Assembly: GCF_022430525.1 (NCBI RefSeq)
Contig: NZ_CP092519.1
Coordinates: 1,118,454 to 1,182,453, forward strand
Direction: 5' to 3'
DNA: 64,000 nt
Source: Cetobacterium somerae
GTDB lineage: Bacteria > Fusobacteriota > Fusobacteriia > Fusobacteriales > Fusobacteriaceae
Shown here: one piece after another, positions 1 to 7,451 of the stretch
Position numbering within the stretch: position 1 is the stretch's first letter
Layout: each line of letters starts with the position of its first letter
The notes under the pieces: generated by a model
What the model saw: the letters and a program-made list of their open reading frames with translations, nothing else
Told to the model about the DNA's origin: nothing
Database searches by the model: none
Made by a program: the position numbers and the translations under genes

Positions 1-121
1 CCTTCAATTTATTTTTTCTTATCTTAATACACTCATCTTCTGAAATATATCTATATCCCATATTTGTAAGAAGTTCTACTACCTTTTTCTGATCATATAA
101 TTCTGAAGTATAAATTTTAAT
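1..121 (-). CDS. hsdR: Type I restriction enzyme R subunit, N-terminal fragment (runs off window)
   Basis: Only about 40 codons lie in the window. They read IKIYTSELYDQKK then a GYRYISEDE segment, which resembles the extreme N terminus of HsdR ATP-dependent translocase/nuclease subunits (a GY-Y-S-E-E pattern before a LKEVLL-type stretch). The reading frame has no ATG before codon 21. AGGAGG lies just upstream of two in-frame ATT codons (119-121 and 113-115), so the start is either a rare ATT or the internal ATG. It follows the 272-residue ORF by only 14 bases, consistent with the last gene of the RM operon. The assignment rests on a short stretch plus context; the catalytic part is outside the window. 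Confidence 0.6.
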   Translation of the reverse strand, partial: MKIYTSELYDQKKVVELLTNMGYRYISEDECIKIRKNKLK

Positions 122-134
122 CCCCCTCCTGTTA

Positions 135-953
135 CTATTTTTTCTCTTCAATTCTTGAAACATTTTCGTTCATAGTATAATGTACAAACTGCCTTCCTAA
201 ATTTGTTATTTCGTATGGTTCCGTATTATCAAAAGCAGATTTTGCTAGAGACGTTTTAGTCACTGGTTGCTTTTTTGTTTTTAAAAAATTTCCATTATAA
301 TCTGTAGGTTTATATTGTCTAATAACTCCACCCATGCTCAAATCTCTAATAATCATTTTAAATAAATCAGCTTCAGCAGAATCTTCTCTAGGAGGCTCTA
401 AATTTTCTGAAAGATTTCTCCAAATTTCTCCTCTACTTATGTGAGGAATTTTATAGATTAGAGAAATTATTTTAAAATGAAGTTCATGATAATTCTTTAT
501 CCAATCTATAAAAAGTCTTATCACATCATCAGAACAAAGTTTTGTTCCTGAAGAGTTAATTAAAAGGTTAGTAATAAACTTTCTTTTCTCCTCTGTTGCA
601 GATTCATCCCATACTCTATAACTTAAATTAACTAGTTGAAGATATTCTGGTGATTCTATTCTCTCTACTATCTCCTCTCCAAAATTTGAAATTCTATTTA
701 TTATTTCTTCTAAAGAGTTTTTTAAAGCAAGCAATTTAAATTCATGCTCTTTTAACCATTCTGTTCTTAAATCATTAGATATTTCATCTTTATTTTCTAT
801 CGGTATACTTGCCATAGCACTTATTACCCCACCTACCCATGGAATTGCACTTAACGCAGCTAATGAAAGCTTTTCAAAAACTTTTCTTTTATTAGATGTA
901 TTTAGTTTTAACAACTCTTGTTCATAATTTATATTTAATTCTTTCATTTTCAA
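135..953 (-). CDS. Unrecognised protein within the type I RM operon (helical N part, winged-helix-like C part)
   Basis: This 272-residue protein is not one I recognise. Near residues 28-50 there is a glycine/alanine-rich hydrophobic segment (ALSAIPWVGGVISAMASI) that could insert in a membrane or pack as a helical hairpin. It is followed by a charged helical region (residues 60-105). The last third (about residues 155-260) has the rhythm of a winged helix: a HISRGEIWRNL recognition-like helix, then RDLSMGGVIRQY and a short ITNLGRQFV end. It lies 19 bases after hsdS and 14 bases before hsdR on the same strand, so it is almost certainly co-transcribed with the RM genes. A regulator, an anti-restriction control factor or a linked defence effector are all possible; none is shown. 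Confidence 0.75.
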   Translation of the reverse strand: MKMKELNINYEQELLKLNTSNKRKVFEKLSLAALSAIPWVGGVISAMASIPIENKDEISNDLRTEWLKEHEFKLLALKNSLEEIINRISNFGEEIVERIESPEYLQLVNLSYRVWDESATEEKRKFITNLLINSSGTKLCSDDVIRLFIDWIKNYHELHFKIISLIYKIPHISRGEIWRNLSENLEPPREDSAEADLFKMIIRDLSMGGVIRQYKPTDYNGNFLKTKKQPVTKTSLAKSAFDNTEPYEITNLGRQFVHYTMNENVSRIEEKK

Positions 954-972
954 ATATTCCCCCTTTAATTTT

Positions 973-2235
973 TTAAACTGTTATAACAACTCCACTTAAT
1001 AACATGCTCATTAAACTTTGTTTTTCACTTTTTAAAACAAATAATTCTTTTTCTAATAATTCAATTTCTCTATCTAAAGTTGAAAGAAAATTAGCAATTT
1101 TAGTTTGTTCTCCAAGAAAAGGGACCAATATATTTAATAATAATAAATTAGCTGGTTGAATTCTTTTAGACCCAGTTCCTGTAGCTAATATTTCTAAATT
1201 TTTATAAAATATTTCTCTAGACATAAAATAAAAAAACCATTTTTCATTTATTTCTCCTAGAAAATCAAAAGCAGGTATATCTGTCGATGATTGAAAATCA
1301 TTTAGTTCTTGTGGTATAATCCCAAAAGCTCCCTTATGTAAATTTTGCTTCCCATAGATAAATTGCCCTGCTTTTCTGAGATAATTTAAAGTTGCTCCTT
1401 CTTTTTCTTCAGGATTTACAATCCTTTTTTCCACCCCTTTTAAATTTAATCTAACAGTTATTCTTTTCGATAAAGTTTGCTCTATTGGTATAATTTTGCT
1501 CTCTTTTAAAATTTCTCCTATTTTCTGTTCTTTCCACTTGGGATAATCATTTCCATTTTCATCCCTAAATCTTAATTCTTGAGAAAATATTTTTTGCATC
1601 ATACCTTTTTTATATTTTTTCTTAGCTTCAATCAATTTTTCTTGCTTTAATATTCCTTCATCCCATTTAGATAAAATAGTAGATATTTTTATTTGCTCCT
1701 CTATTTTGGGCAAAACTATTTCTAATCTATCAAACTCCTTTTGACCTAGAGTTTTATTTCTTCCAGCTCCTCCTGGCGAAGCTAATTCTAACTTTTCTTT
1801 TCCTCTTTTTGTTTTAAAATAATATGTTATATACTCTAAGTCTAAAACATCCTTAACAGGCTTGTACATTGGAAATCTATGAGATGCAATCATTCCAAAT
1901 TCTTTTTCTGTAGTTTTTGCAATTGCTTGCTCCCAAGCAAAAACTATATTCACTATAAAAACATTAGGTTCTATCCAAAAAACTCTCTTATTTCCTAACT
2001 CTACACCTAATTTATGTTCTTTATGAAAAATGCCTTTTCCATGAGATCTAATCCCTATCTCTTGATATAATTTATCTTTTTCTACTAAAACTGGATTATT
2101 AACTCTATTAAAAATTTCTTCCATTTTTACTTTTTTCCAATCAATTGGATACACTCCATCTCCAATTTTCCTATACCCTTGGGGTAGCTCTTTATTTTTA
2201 ATTTTTTCTATTCTTTCTTTAATTTCTATTCTCAT
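973..2235 (-). CDS. hsdS: Type I restriction-modification specificity subunit S
   Basis: The protein gives sequence specificity to the HsdM methylase and the HsdR translocase. At 420 residues it is full length. It has the classic layout: target recognition domain 1 (about residues 30-185), a conserved central coiled region (EEQIKISTILSKWDEGI, about 180-230), target recognition domain 2 opening with YPKWKEQKIGEIL, and a second conserved coil near the C terminus (EQTKIANFLSTLDREIELL). The order hsdM - broken RhuM - hsdS - unknown - hsdR is compatible with one operon. The start follows TAGGAGATAAG. The two recognition halves differ, so a bipartite asymmetric target is expected; the target cannot be read from sequence. 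Confidence 0.93.
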   Translation of the reverse strand: MRIEIKERIEKIKNKELPQGYRKIGDGVYPIDWKKVKMEEIFNRVNNPVLVEKDKLYQEIGIRSHGKGIFHKEHKLGVELGNKRVFWIEPNVFIVNIVFAWEQAIAKTTEKEFGMIASHRFPMYKPVKDVLDLEYITYYFKTKRGKEKLELASPGGAGRNKTLGQKEFDRLEIVLPKIEEQIKISTILSKWDEGILKQEKLIEAKKKYKKGMMQKIFSQELRFRDENGNDYPKWKEQKIGEILKESKIIPIEQTLSKRITVRLNLKGVEKRIVNPEEKEGATLNYLRKAGQFIYGKQNLHKGAFGIIPQELNDFQSSTDIPAFDFLGEINEKWFFYFMSREIFYKNLEILATGTGSKRIQPANLLLLNILVPFLGEQTKIANFLSTLDREIELLEKELFVLKSEKQSLMSMLLSGVVITV

Positions 2236-2249
2236 CTTATCTCCTAATA

Positions 2250-2906
2250 TTAATTTCTATTATTTATTGGATTTATTAAAACTTTCACAATTAAGTCTTT
2301 TTCAATAGCCTTACTTTCAGCAATCATGAGAACTATAGTAACTAAAGTGTTATCACCAATTCTTTTATTTCCATCTAAAAAAGAGTGATTTTTTACTATA
2401 AAGTATAAAAGATTTAGTTTCTGAAATTACTTTTAATAACCCTTTAGCTTCATTTAATTGAACCTATTGCTTTTCAACCATTCTCTCTAAAATTTTTATT
2501 GTAACTTTTAATTCACCAAACTGAGCATATTTTTCTTTTAATTTTTTCTCATTTATCAAATAATCCTTTATCAAAGAATCTTTTAAAAGCTTTGTTGCTC
2601 ATATTCTAAATTGAGTTCCTTGCTTTGATTTAACTCTATATCCTACAGATATGATGACATCTAAATTATAAAAAAGTATTTCTCTTTCAACCTCTATTTA
2701 AACTATCTGGGATTTCCAGATAGTTGATTCCTCAATTAATTCTTCCTCTTTATAAATATTTTTTATGTGTTCATTAATTATTTTTATACTTTTATCAAAA
2801 AGTTCTGATATCTGTTTTTGAGTTAGCCAGACATTTTCACTTTCTATCCTAACTTCAAATTTTATATTTTTTTACTGTCTTCATATATACCAATTTGATT
2901 TTCCAT
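2250..2906 (-). pseudogene. Degraded RhuM-family / Fic-domain gene
   Basis: Pieces of a RhuM family protein can be read in shifting frames between hsdM and hsdS. They are MENQIGIYEDS at the start, then VWLTQKQISELFDKS after a frameshift, then LDVIISVGYRVKSKQGTQF followed by an in-frame TGA where the family has Trp (RIWATK). After more breaks comes the C-terminal Fic motif NHSFLDGNKRIGDN, ending INNRN-stop. The Fic core H-x-F-x-D-G-N-K-R is still visible. Intact RhuM/Fic genes are common passengers inside type I RM operons. With several stops and shifts no full-length product is possible, so this is a recent wreck. Confidence 0.88.
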
Positions 2907-2908
2907 CT

Positions 2909-4402
2909 TTACCCTCTTAAACCTAGCTCTTCTAGAATCTTTTTCATCTCTCCTCTTATTGAAACTAATTCTGTCTCAATTTCAAGAATCTCATCTTCTA
3001 AAACATCTATATCAACAATCTCTTCATCCTCAAAAGTATCCACATATCTTGGAATATTTAGATTAAATCCATTTTCTTCAATCTCTTCTATTTGAGCTAT
3101 ATGAGAGTATTTTTCTATCTCTTTTCTTTCTTTATATGTGCTAACAATTTTTTTAATATCTTCATCTCTCAATACATTTTGATTTTTCTCTTTTGCAAAC
3201 TCATTACTTGCATCTATAAATACAATATCCTTGTCTTTTCTATTATTTTTGAAAATAAGAATACAAGCTGGGATGTTAGTTCCAAAGAATAGATTTGCTG
3301 GAAGCCCAATTACTGCATCTAATAGATTTTCTTTAATTAATCCCTCTCTTATTTTACCTTCACTTGCTCCTCTAAATAAAACTCCGTGAGGTAAAACTAC
3401 AGCTACCGTTCCCTCGCTATTCATACTCGCTATCATATGTTGCACAAAAGCATAATCCCCTTTCGATTTTGGAGGAATTCCATATATAAATCTTCCGTAT
3501 TTGTCAGATTTTGCTTCCTCTTCTCCCCATTTATCAAGAGAAAATGGAGGGTTTGCTAAAACCACATCAAATTTCATAAGTTTATCATTTTCAAGTAGTA
3601 ACGGGTTTCTTATTGTATCTCCCCATTGGATTTTTGCATCATTTATATCGTGTAAGAACATATTCATCTTAGATAAAGATTGTGTTTGACCATTTCTCTC
3701 TTGTCCATAAATCTGAAAGTTTTTGCTTCCAACTTCTTTTGAAGCTTTTATAAGCAGTGAACCAGATCCGCAAGTTGGATCATATATTCTATCTCCCTCT
3801 TTTGCTCCTGCTAACTTTGCAAGCAAAGTTGAAACTTCTGCTGGAGTAAAGAATTCTCCACCTTTTTTTCCTGCATCTCCTGCAAAATGGGCTATAAGAT
3901 ACTCATATGAATCTCCTATTACATCATTTCCTGCAAGTTTACTAGGTCTAAGATCTAACTCTTCACTATTAAAATCTTCTAATAAATGCTTAAGCATTGC
4001 ATTTTTCTCTTTAGTTCTTCCAAATTGAGCTTCTGAATTAAAATCTATATTTCTAAATACTCCTTCTAATTTCCCTTTATTGTCTTCCTCAATTCTTTCT
4101 AGGGCAGAATTAATAATCTCGCCAATATTTTCTCTATTTCTATTTTCAAAAAGATATTCAAAAGTACAAGTTTCATCAAGAGTAAACTTTTCTCTAGATA
4201 ACTGTTTCTCAACTCTATCCATTTTTCCATCATATTTTAATATTAGTTCGTCTTTCTTTTCTCTATAAAAATCTGATAGGTATTTTACAAATAACATTGT
4301 TAAAATATAATCCTTATATTGAGATGAGTCCATTGTTCCTCTGAAAGTGTCGCAAGCTTTCCAAATTATATTATTTATTGTTTCTTGTGTTGTTTTTTTC
4401 AT
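2909..4402 (-). CDS. hsdM: Type I restriction-modification methyltransferase subunit M
   Basis: HsdM is the S-adenosylmethionine-dependent adenine methylase of a type I RM complex. The 497-residue length is normal. An N-terminal helical HsdM_N domain (ACDTFRGTMDSSQYKDYIL) precedes the methylase core with motif I RIYDPTCGSGSLLIKA (about residue 207) and catalytic motif IV VLANPPFSLDKWG (about residue 280). The C-terminal coil (EEIVDIDVLEDEILEIE) should contact HsdS. Its ATG directly abuts the stop codon of the upstream half-S gene, and its GGAGG lies inside that gene, implying translational coupling. All motifs are intact, so it is probably active. Confidence 0.96.
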   Translation of the reverse strand: MKKTTQETINNIIWKACDTFRGTMDSSQYKDYILTMLFVKYLSDFYREKKDELILKYDGKMDRVEKQLSREKFTLDETCTFEYLFENRNRENIGEIINSALERIEEDNKGKLEGVFRNIDFNSEAQFGRTKEKNAMLKHLLEDFNSEELDLRPSKLAGNDVIGDSYEYLIAHFAGDAGKKGGEFFTPAEVSTLLAKLAGAKEGDRIYDPTCGSGSLLIKASKEVGSKNFQIYGQERNGQTQSLSKMNMFLHDINDAKIQWGDTIRNPLLLENDKLMKFDVVLANPPFSLDKWGEEEAKSDKYGRFIYGIPPKSKGDYAFVQHMIASMNSEGTVAVVLPHGVLFRGASEGKIREGLIKENLLDAVIGLPANLFFGTNIPACILIFKNNRKDKDIVFIDASNEFAKEKNQNVLRDEDIKKIVSTYKERKEIEKYSHIAQIEEIEENGFNLNIPRYVDTFEDEEIVDIDVLEDEILEIETELVSIRGEMKKILEELGLRG

Positions 4403-4981
4403 TTATTTATCCTCCACTATTATTCTATTTATCTCTGCTTTATATTTTAATTTTTTTAGCTCAATTAACCTTTCAAAAAGTTTCACTTCTCTCTGATAAA
4501 GTTCATCTAAAATCACTTTTTTTCTTTGTTTTTCTATATCTATTATTGGAATTATTATTTCAGATAATACAGATGTTTTTAAAGTAATTATACTGCTCCC
4601 TGCAAGATCTTTTTCATATTGCTTTTTTACATAATTACTATTTAAAATCATAGTTAAATATTCAGGTATTATATTCATGCCTTTTTTTAATCTTATAATT
4701 GCAAATAATGATGGAATTAACATTTCTTCTTCATCCTTTATGCAAATTACTATATTAGGTTCTCTTAATCTTACTAAAACATCTCCTTTTTGAGTCTTAA
4801 ACTCTTTTTCAATCTCTTCCTTTAAATCAATCTCATCACAGAAATTAGAAAGAAATTCTCCTGACTCATGAAATGATTTTAAAGTAATTTGTTTATATTT
4901 GAAAGGGTTTAATCCCAATTCATTTTTTTTTCTAGAAGTAACAAGTCCTGTTCTTATATCTGCTATTTCTTTTAAAAACAT
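4403..4981 (-). CDS. Half-length type I S-like specificity protein (single recognition domain)
   Basis: At 192 residues this is about half an HsdS. It opens MFLKEIADIRTGLVTSRKK, a typical start of a recognition domain, and ends in one coil (EKQRKKVILDELYQREVKL). Only one target recognition domain is present. It is the first gene of the RM operon, 22 bases after one copy of a direct repeat, and its stop abuts hsdM. Single-domain S proteins can dimerise to build a symmetric specificity subunit; that is known for some type I systems, but here it is inference. Alternatively it is a remnant of a second S gene, though the intact ORF, RBS (GGAGG) and coupling to hsdM argue that it is expressed. Confidence 0.8.
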   Translation of the reverse strand: MFLKEIADIRTGLVTSRKKNELGLNPFKYKQITLKSFHESGEFLSNFCDEIDLKEEIEKEFKTQKGDVLVRLREPNIVICIKDEEEMLIPSLFAIIRLKKGMNIIPEYLTMILNSNYVKKQYEKDLAGSSIITLKTSVLSEIIIPIIDIEKQRKKVILDELYQREVKLFERLIELKKLKYKAEINRIIVEDK

Positions 4982-4991
4982 TCCTACCTCC

Positions 4992-5015
4992 TTTTGTATT
5001 ATTTTTAAGTTTACA
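4992..5015 (-). repeat. 24-bp direct repeat, copy 1 (between promoter and RBS of the RM operon)
   Basis: On the minus strand the unit starts TGTAAACTTAAAAATAATAC and is identical over 24 bases to a copy 61 bp upstream. This copy overlaps the expected transcription start and leader. Confidence 0.9.
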
Positions 5016-5020
5016 ATAGT

Positions 5021-5049
5021 AATATAGCTTATAATTTTTTCTTTGTCAA
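5021..5049 (-). promoter_or_regulatory. Sigma-70 promoter of the RM operon
   Basis: Read on the minus strand: TTGACA (5044-5049), a 17-base spacer, then TATATT (5021-5026), about 40 bases before the half-S gene. It is the strongest promoter match in this part of the window. Identical direct repeats sit on either side of it. Confidence 0.8.
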
Positions 5050-5052
5050 TTT

Positions 5053-5076
5053 TTTTGTATTATTTTTAAGTTTACA
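5053..5076 (-). repeat. 24-bp direct repeat, copy 2 (just upstream of -35)
   Basis: Second identical 24-base unit, ending four bases upstream of the TTGACA box. Together with copy 1 it brackets the promoter, as paired operators would. Confidence 0.9.
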
Positions 5077-5152
5077 GATAAAAAAAGCGATTTATTTAAT
5101 TATAAAATTCATTATTTTAATACTATCAAATATAAAATCCATATAAACAGAA

Positions 5153-5181
5153 AAAACAAGAGTTTTAAAAACTCTTGTTTT
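5153..5181 (-). terminator. Rho-independent terminator of the methyltransferase gene (bidirectional shape)
   Basis: AAGAGTTTT / AAAACTCTT stem with A-run on one side and T-run on the other, so it could act on both strands. It lies 73 bases past the stop of the 5255-5836 gene; the bases between hold nothing else I can see. Confidence 0.75.
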
Positions 5182-5254
5182 CACTAGATATAATATTACA
5201 TACTCTATAAAAATGTATCTCTATTTTGAAAATTTTTAATTTATTTCTAAAATT

Positions 5255-5836
5255 TTATCCCTTTTTCAAAATTACATTAAGCCATCTTTCTTTTTCTCTT
5301 CCAGGCCTAACATCTCCAGTTTCAAAAGTTTCATAATAACAAAACTCTAAATCTTTTATTAAATCTAAAAATTTATCCTTTGTAAAACAAGTAAAACTTC
5401 TTCCATCTTTCTCATAGTTACTTTCTCCGTATTTAAATGATGCATATATAACTCCATCTTTCTTTAAAGCTTTATGACATCTTTTCAATGTTTCTAAAAC
5501 CTCTTCCTCTCTTAGATGAAGTAATGAAGCACAAGCCCAGATTCCTATAAATCTATCTTGGAAATCTAAATCTTTCATATCCGCCACAATAACCTTTTGT
5601 CCAATAAATTCACTAGCTTTTTCAGCTAGAACTGGTGAGAGATCTAAAGCTGTAACCGTAAACCCTTCATCTAAAAAGTGCTTAGCATCTCTTCCGCTTC
5701 CGCAACCTAAATCAAGAATTTCCCCTGTTTTTTCTGAAAGTTTCTCTTCAAAAATCTTATAAGTAGCACTCATATCTGCATTTACTGTGTTGTTAAAAAA
5801 ATCATCTGCATTATCATTATAAAATTTTACTGACAT
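5255..5836 (-). CDS. Class I SAM-dependent methyltransferase (small-molecule type)
   Basis: The 193-residue protein has the Rossmann methyltransferase signature GEILDLGCGSGRDAKHFL (about residue 37), an acidic ribose-binding end of strand 2 (VTALDLSP), and the ADMKDLDF and IWACASLLHL motifs of strands 4 and 5. This places it among broad TehB/UbiE-like class I methyltransferases. There is no DNA-methylase NPPY motif, so it is probably not part of the neighbouring RM system despite the proximity. The substrate is unknown. It is a single-gene unit with its own terminator downstream. Confidence 0.85.
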   Translation of the reverse strand: MSVKFYNDNADDFFNNTVNADMSATYKIFEEKLSEKTGEILDLGCGSGRDAKHFLDEGFTVTALDLSPVLAEKASEFIGQKVIVADMKDLDFQDRFIGIWACASLLHLREEEVLETLKRCHKALKKDGVIYASFKYGESNYEKDGRSFTCFTKDKFLDLIKDLEFCYYETFETGDVRPGREKERWLNVILKKG

Positions 5837-6158
5837 TTACCCCTCCAAATACTATATTTTACACTTTTTATAAAACACTACACTTTAAACAAATACCTAT
5901 TTTTAAGTCACAAAGTTAACTTATTCCTATTTTATAAGTACTTTCATATAAATTAAAGTTAAAATATGCTGTTTTACTACTTTTTTGACAAAAGTTCATT
6001 TTTTTGACTCTCTAATTTCAATTTTAACCTTTTTGCTCATTTCCACTCTATAAAGTATGAGCACCCATATAAAATCAATTGAAACTGCACAAAATCGATT
6101 TTAAGGGTGCTCTTATCTTTTGTATTACACTTTATATATCTTTAGAGCTTCAACCTCT
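5837..6158. other. Intergenic stretch without a protein gene
   Basis: About 320 bases. I see no ORF with an RBS. It holds the upstream region of the methyltransferase gene (TAAAAT-like boxes, no confident promoter), a short palindrome AAGTTAACTT near 5932, and the long hairpin at 6059-6112 described separately. Confidence 0.6.
6059..6112 (+). other. Long two-part hairpin, possible terminator or small RNA
   Basis: GAGCACCC (6059-6066) pairs perfectly with GGGTGCTC (6105-6112). Inside, AAAATCAATT pairs with AATCGATTTT with one mismatch, leaving a loop of about 12 bases. On the plus strand the hairpin is followed by TTATCTTTT, and a TATAAA box lies just upstream, so a hairpin-only transcript starting near 6058 is conceivable. 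It also lies just beyond the end of the 6159-6755 gene and could simply terminate it. Confidence 0.5.
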
Positions 6159-6755
6159 CTATTTCTTAACTCTCTTCAAGATTCTATCTTTTAAATTAAA
6201 ATCTTTTTCAATTTTTTTATTGGTAAGTCTTTCTAAAGCAGATAGGTTTCCATAACGACAAATATCGTTCATTTCACTTTCAGAAAGAGTACTTGTTGTT
6301 TTTGACATCAACTCTTGAAAACGTGTTTTGTTAGCTATAAATTCTTTTATACAACTCTCCTCTTTTGTAGAAAAAAGATTATAAAAATCACTAACATAAT
6401 TATCTGGAATCATATATGGATTTTCATTTGGAATAAACATAATCTGCATATTTGATCCTCTTGTCACATGGTGAAGAGTTTTATCAGGAGACTCCCAAAC
6501 CGCGAACACTTGCTTTTCAAATAGAATATCCGACTCTAAAATTGATACTCCATATACAATTTTTCCACCGTGTAAGTCTATATATTTTGCAACCGTTTCA
6601 AAAGAATCATTAATATTGTATTTTCTTATTTGTATATTATGATCTAATTTTCGAGTTAAAAAAACATAACTTTTAGAATGGATAAATTGTTCTAATTCAT
6701 TGTACATAATTTCTGGACAGTTTAATTTTGAGTGAGATTTCATTATTGCCTCCAA
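6159..6755 (-). CDS. Hypothetical protein, 198 residues
   Basis: I do not recognise this protein. It is soluble, with no signal peptide or membrane segment. Residues 20-120 look like an alpha/beta domain (YVFLTRKLDHNIQI, GGKIVYGVSIL, VFAVWESPDKTLHHVTRGS), and the C-terminal 45 residues are helical and charged (ICRYGNLSALERLTNKK). It has a clear RBS and its own near-consensus promoter, TTGTAA-17-TATAAT at 6785-6813. Between promoter and gene there is an inverted repeat (AAAAATCAAA / TTTTGATTTT, about 6756-6779). It is a stand-alone gene flanked by the 5.8-6.1 kb gap and a broken cyclase gene. No function is proposed. Confidence 0.75.
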   Translation of the reverse strand: MEAIMKSHSKLNCPEIMYNELEQFIHSKSYVFLTRKLDHNIQIRKYNINDSFETVAKYIDLHGGKIVYGVSILESDILFEKQVFAVWESPDKTLHHVTRGSNMQIMFIPNENPYMIPDNYVSDFYNLFSTKEESCIKEFIANKTRFQELMSKTTSTLSESEMNDICRYGNLSALERLTNKKIEKDFNLKDRILKRVKK

Positions 6756-6784
6756 AAAATCAAATATTTTTTGATTTTACTTAT

Positions 6785-6813
6785 ATTATACCCCGTATAA
6801 GAAACATTTACAA
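6785..6813 (-). promoter_or_regulatory. Promoter of the 198-residue hypothetical gene
   Basis: Minus strand TTGTAA (6808-6813), 17-base spacer, TATAAT (6785-6790). A small palindrome TTATAC-GGG-GTATAA overlaps the -10 box and could be an operator. Confidence 0.7.
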
Positions 6814-6852
6814 CAAATGATTGAAACTAAAACTTTTTTAGCTTTTAAAACA

Positions 6853-7400
6853 TTAAATTTCTTTAATCAAATAACTACCCTTATTTGTTTTCTTTAAAGC
6901 ATATAATGCTAAATCAGCTAACTTATACAACTCTTTAAAGTTACAGTTACCCTTTTTATCATAAGCTACTCCAATAGTTGATTTTATCTTTATTTTTTCA
7001 ATTGTCATTTCTAATTCAGCTATCATTCTTTCTAAGTAAACTTCTAAATCAACCTTAGATACATTCTCTAAATATACCACGAATTCATCTCCGCCTAGAC
7101 GTCCTACAATCCCCTCTTTATCAAATATCTCCTTAAGTTTCATCCCAATGAAAGTTATGACCTCATCTCCTTTTTGATGTCCCATACTATCATTTATACA
7201 CTTAAAGTTATCCAAATCAATTAGTATCAAGGATTGTAGTCCTGTTACTTTTTTAGCTTATGAATTCTTTTCATTTCATCTTTTGTGTATCCTACCATCT
7301 TATAAAATGCTGAATTAGCTTTTAATATAGTAGAATATTTATCATTTTTACATATTAGTGCTCCGCAACTTATTTTTTCAAAAAAATCTATATCTTTCAT
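6853..7400 (-). pseudogene. Truncated PAS-GGDEF diguanylate cyclase gene
   Basis: The first frame starts at ATG 7398-7400 (MKDIDFFEKISCGALIC, then NSAFYKMVGYTKDEMKR), the front half of a PAS domain, and stops at KLKK. After a break, a second frame supplies LILIDLDNFKCINDSMGHQ and the intact GRLGGDEF active-site loop through to the end of a GGDEF domain (125 residues from MILIDL). The back half of the PAS domain and the D-x-LTGL-x-NR start of GGDEF are missing, so an internal deletion with loss of frame is the simplest reading. The 125-residue piece may still be translated, but it lacks the first strand and helix of the fold and is probably inactive. Confidence 0.82.
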
Positions 7401-7451
7401 ATTATTTAACCTACTTTTTATTTTTCAAATTTAATTTATTACTCATACTTT

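Noticed and set aside
5255-5836. The methyltransferase as part of the RM system
   Set aside because: It has a small-molecule class I signature without NPPY/NPPF, is a separate unit with its own terminator, and the RM promoter lies between it and hsdM.
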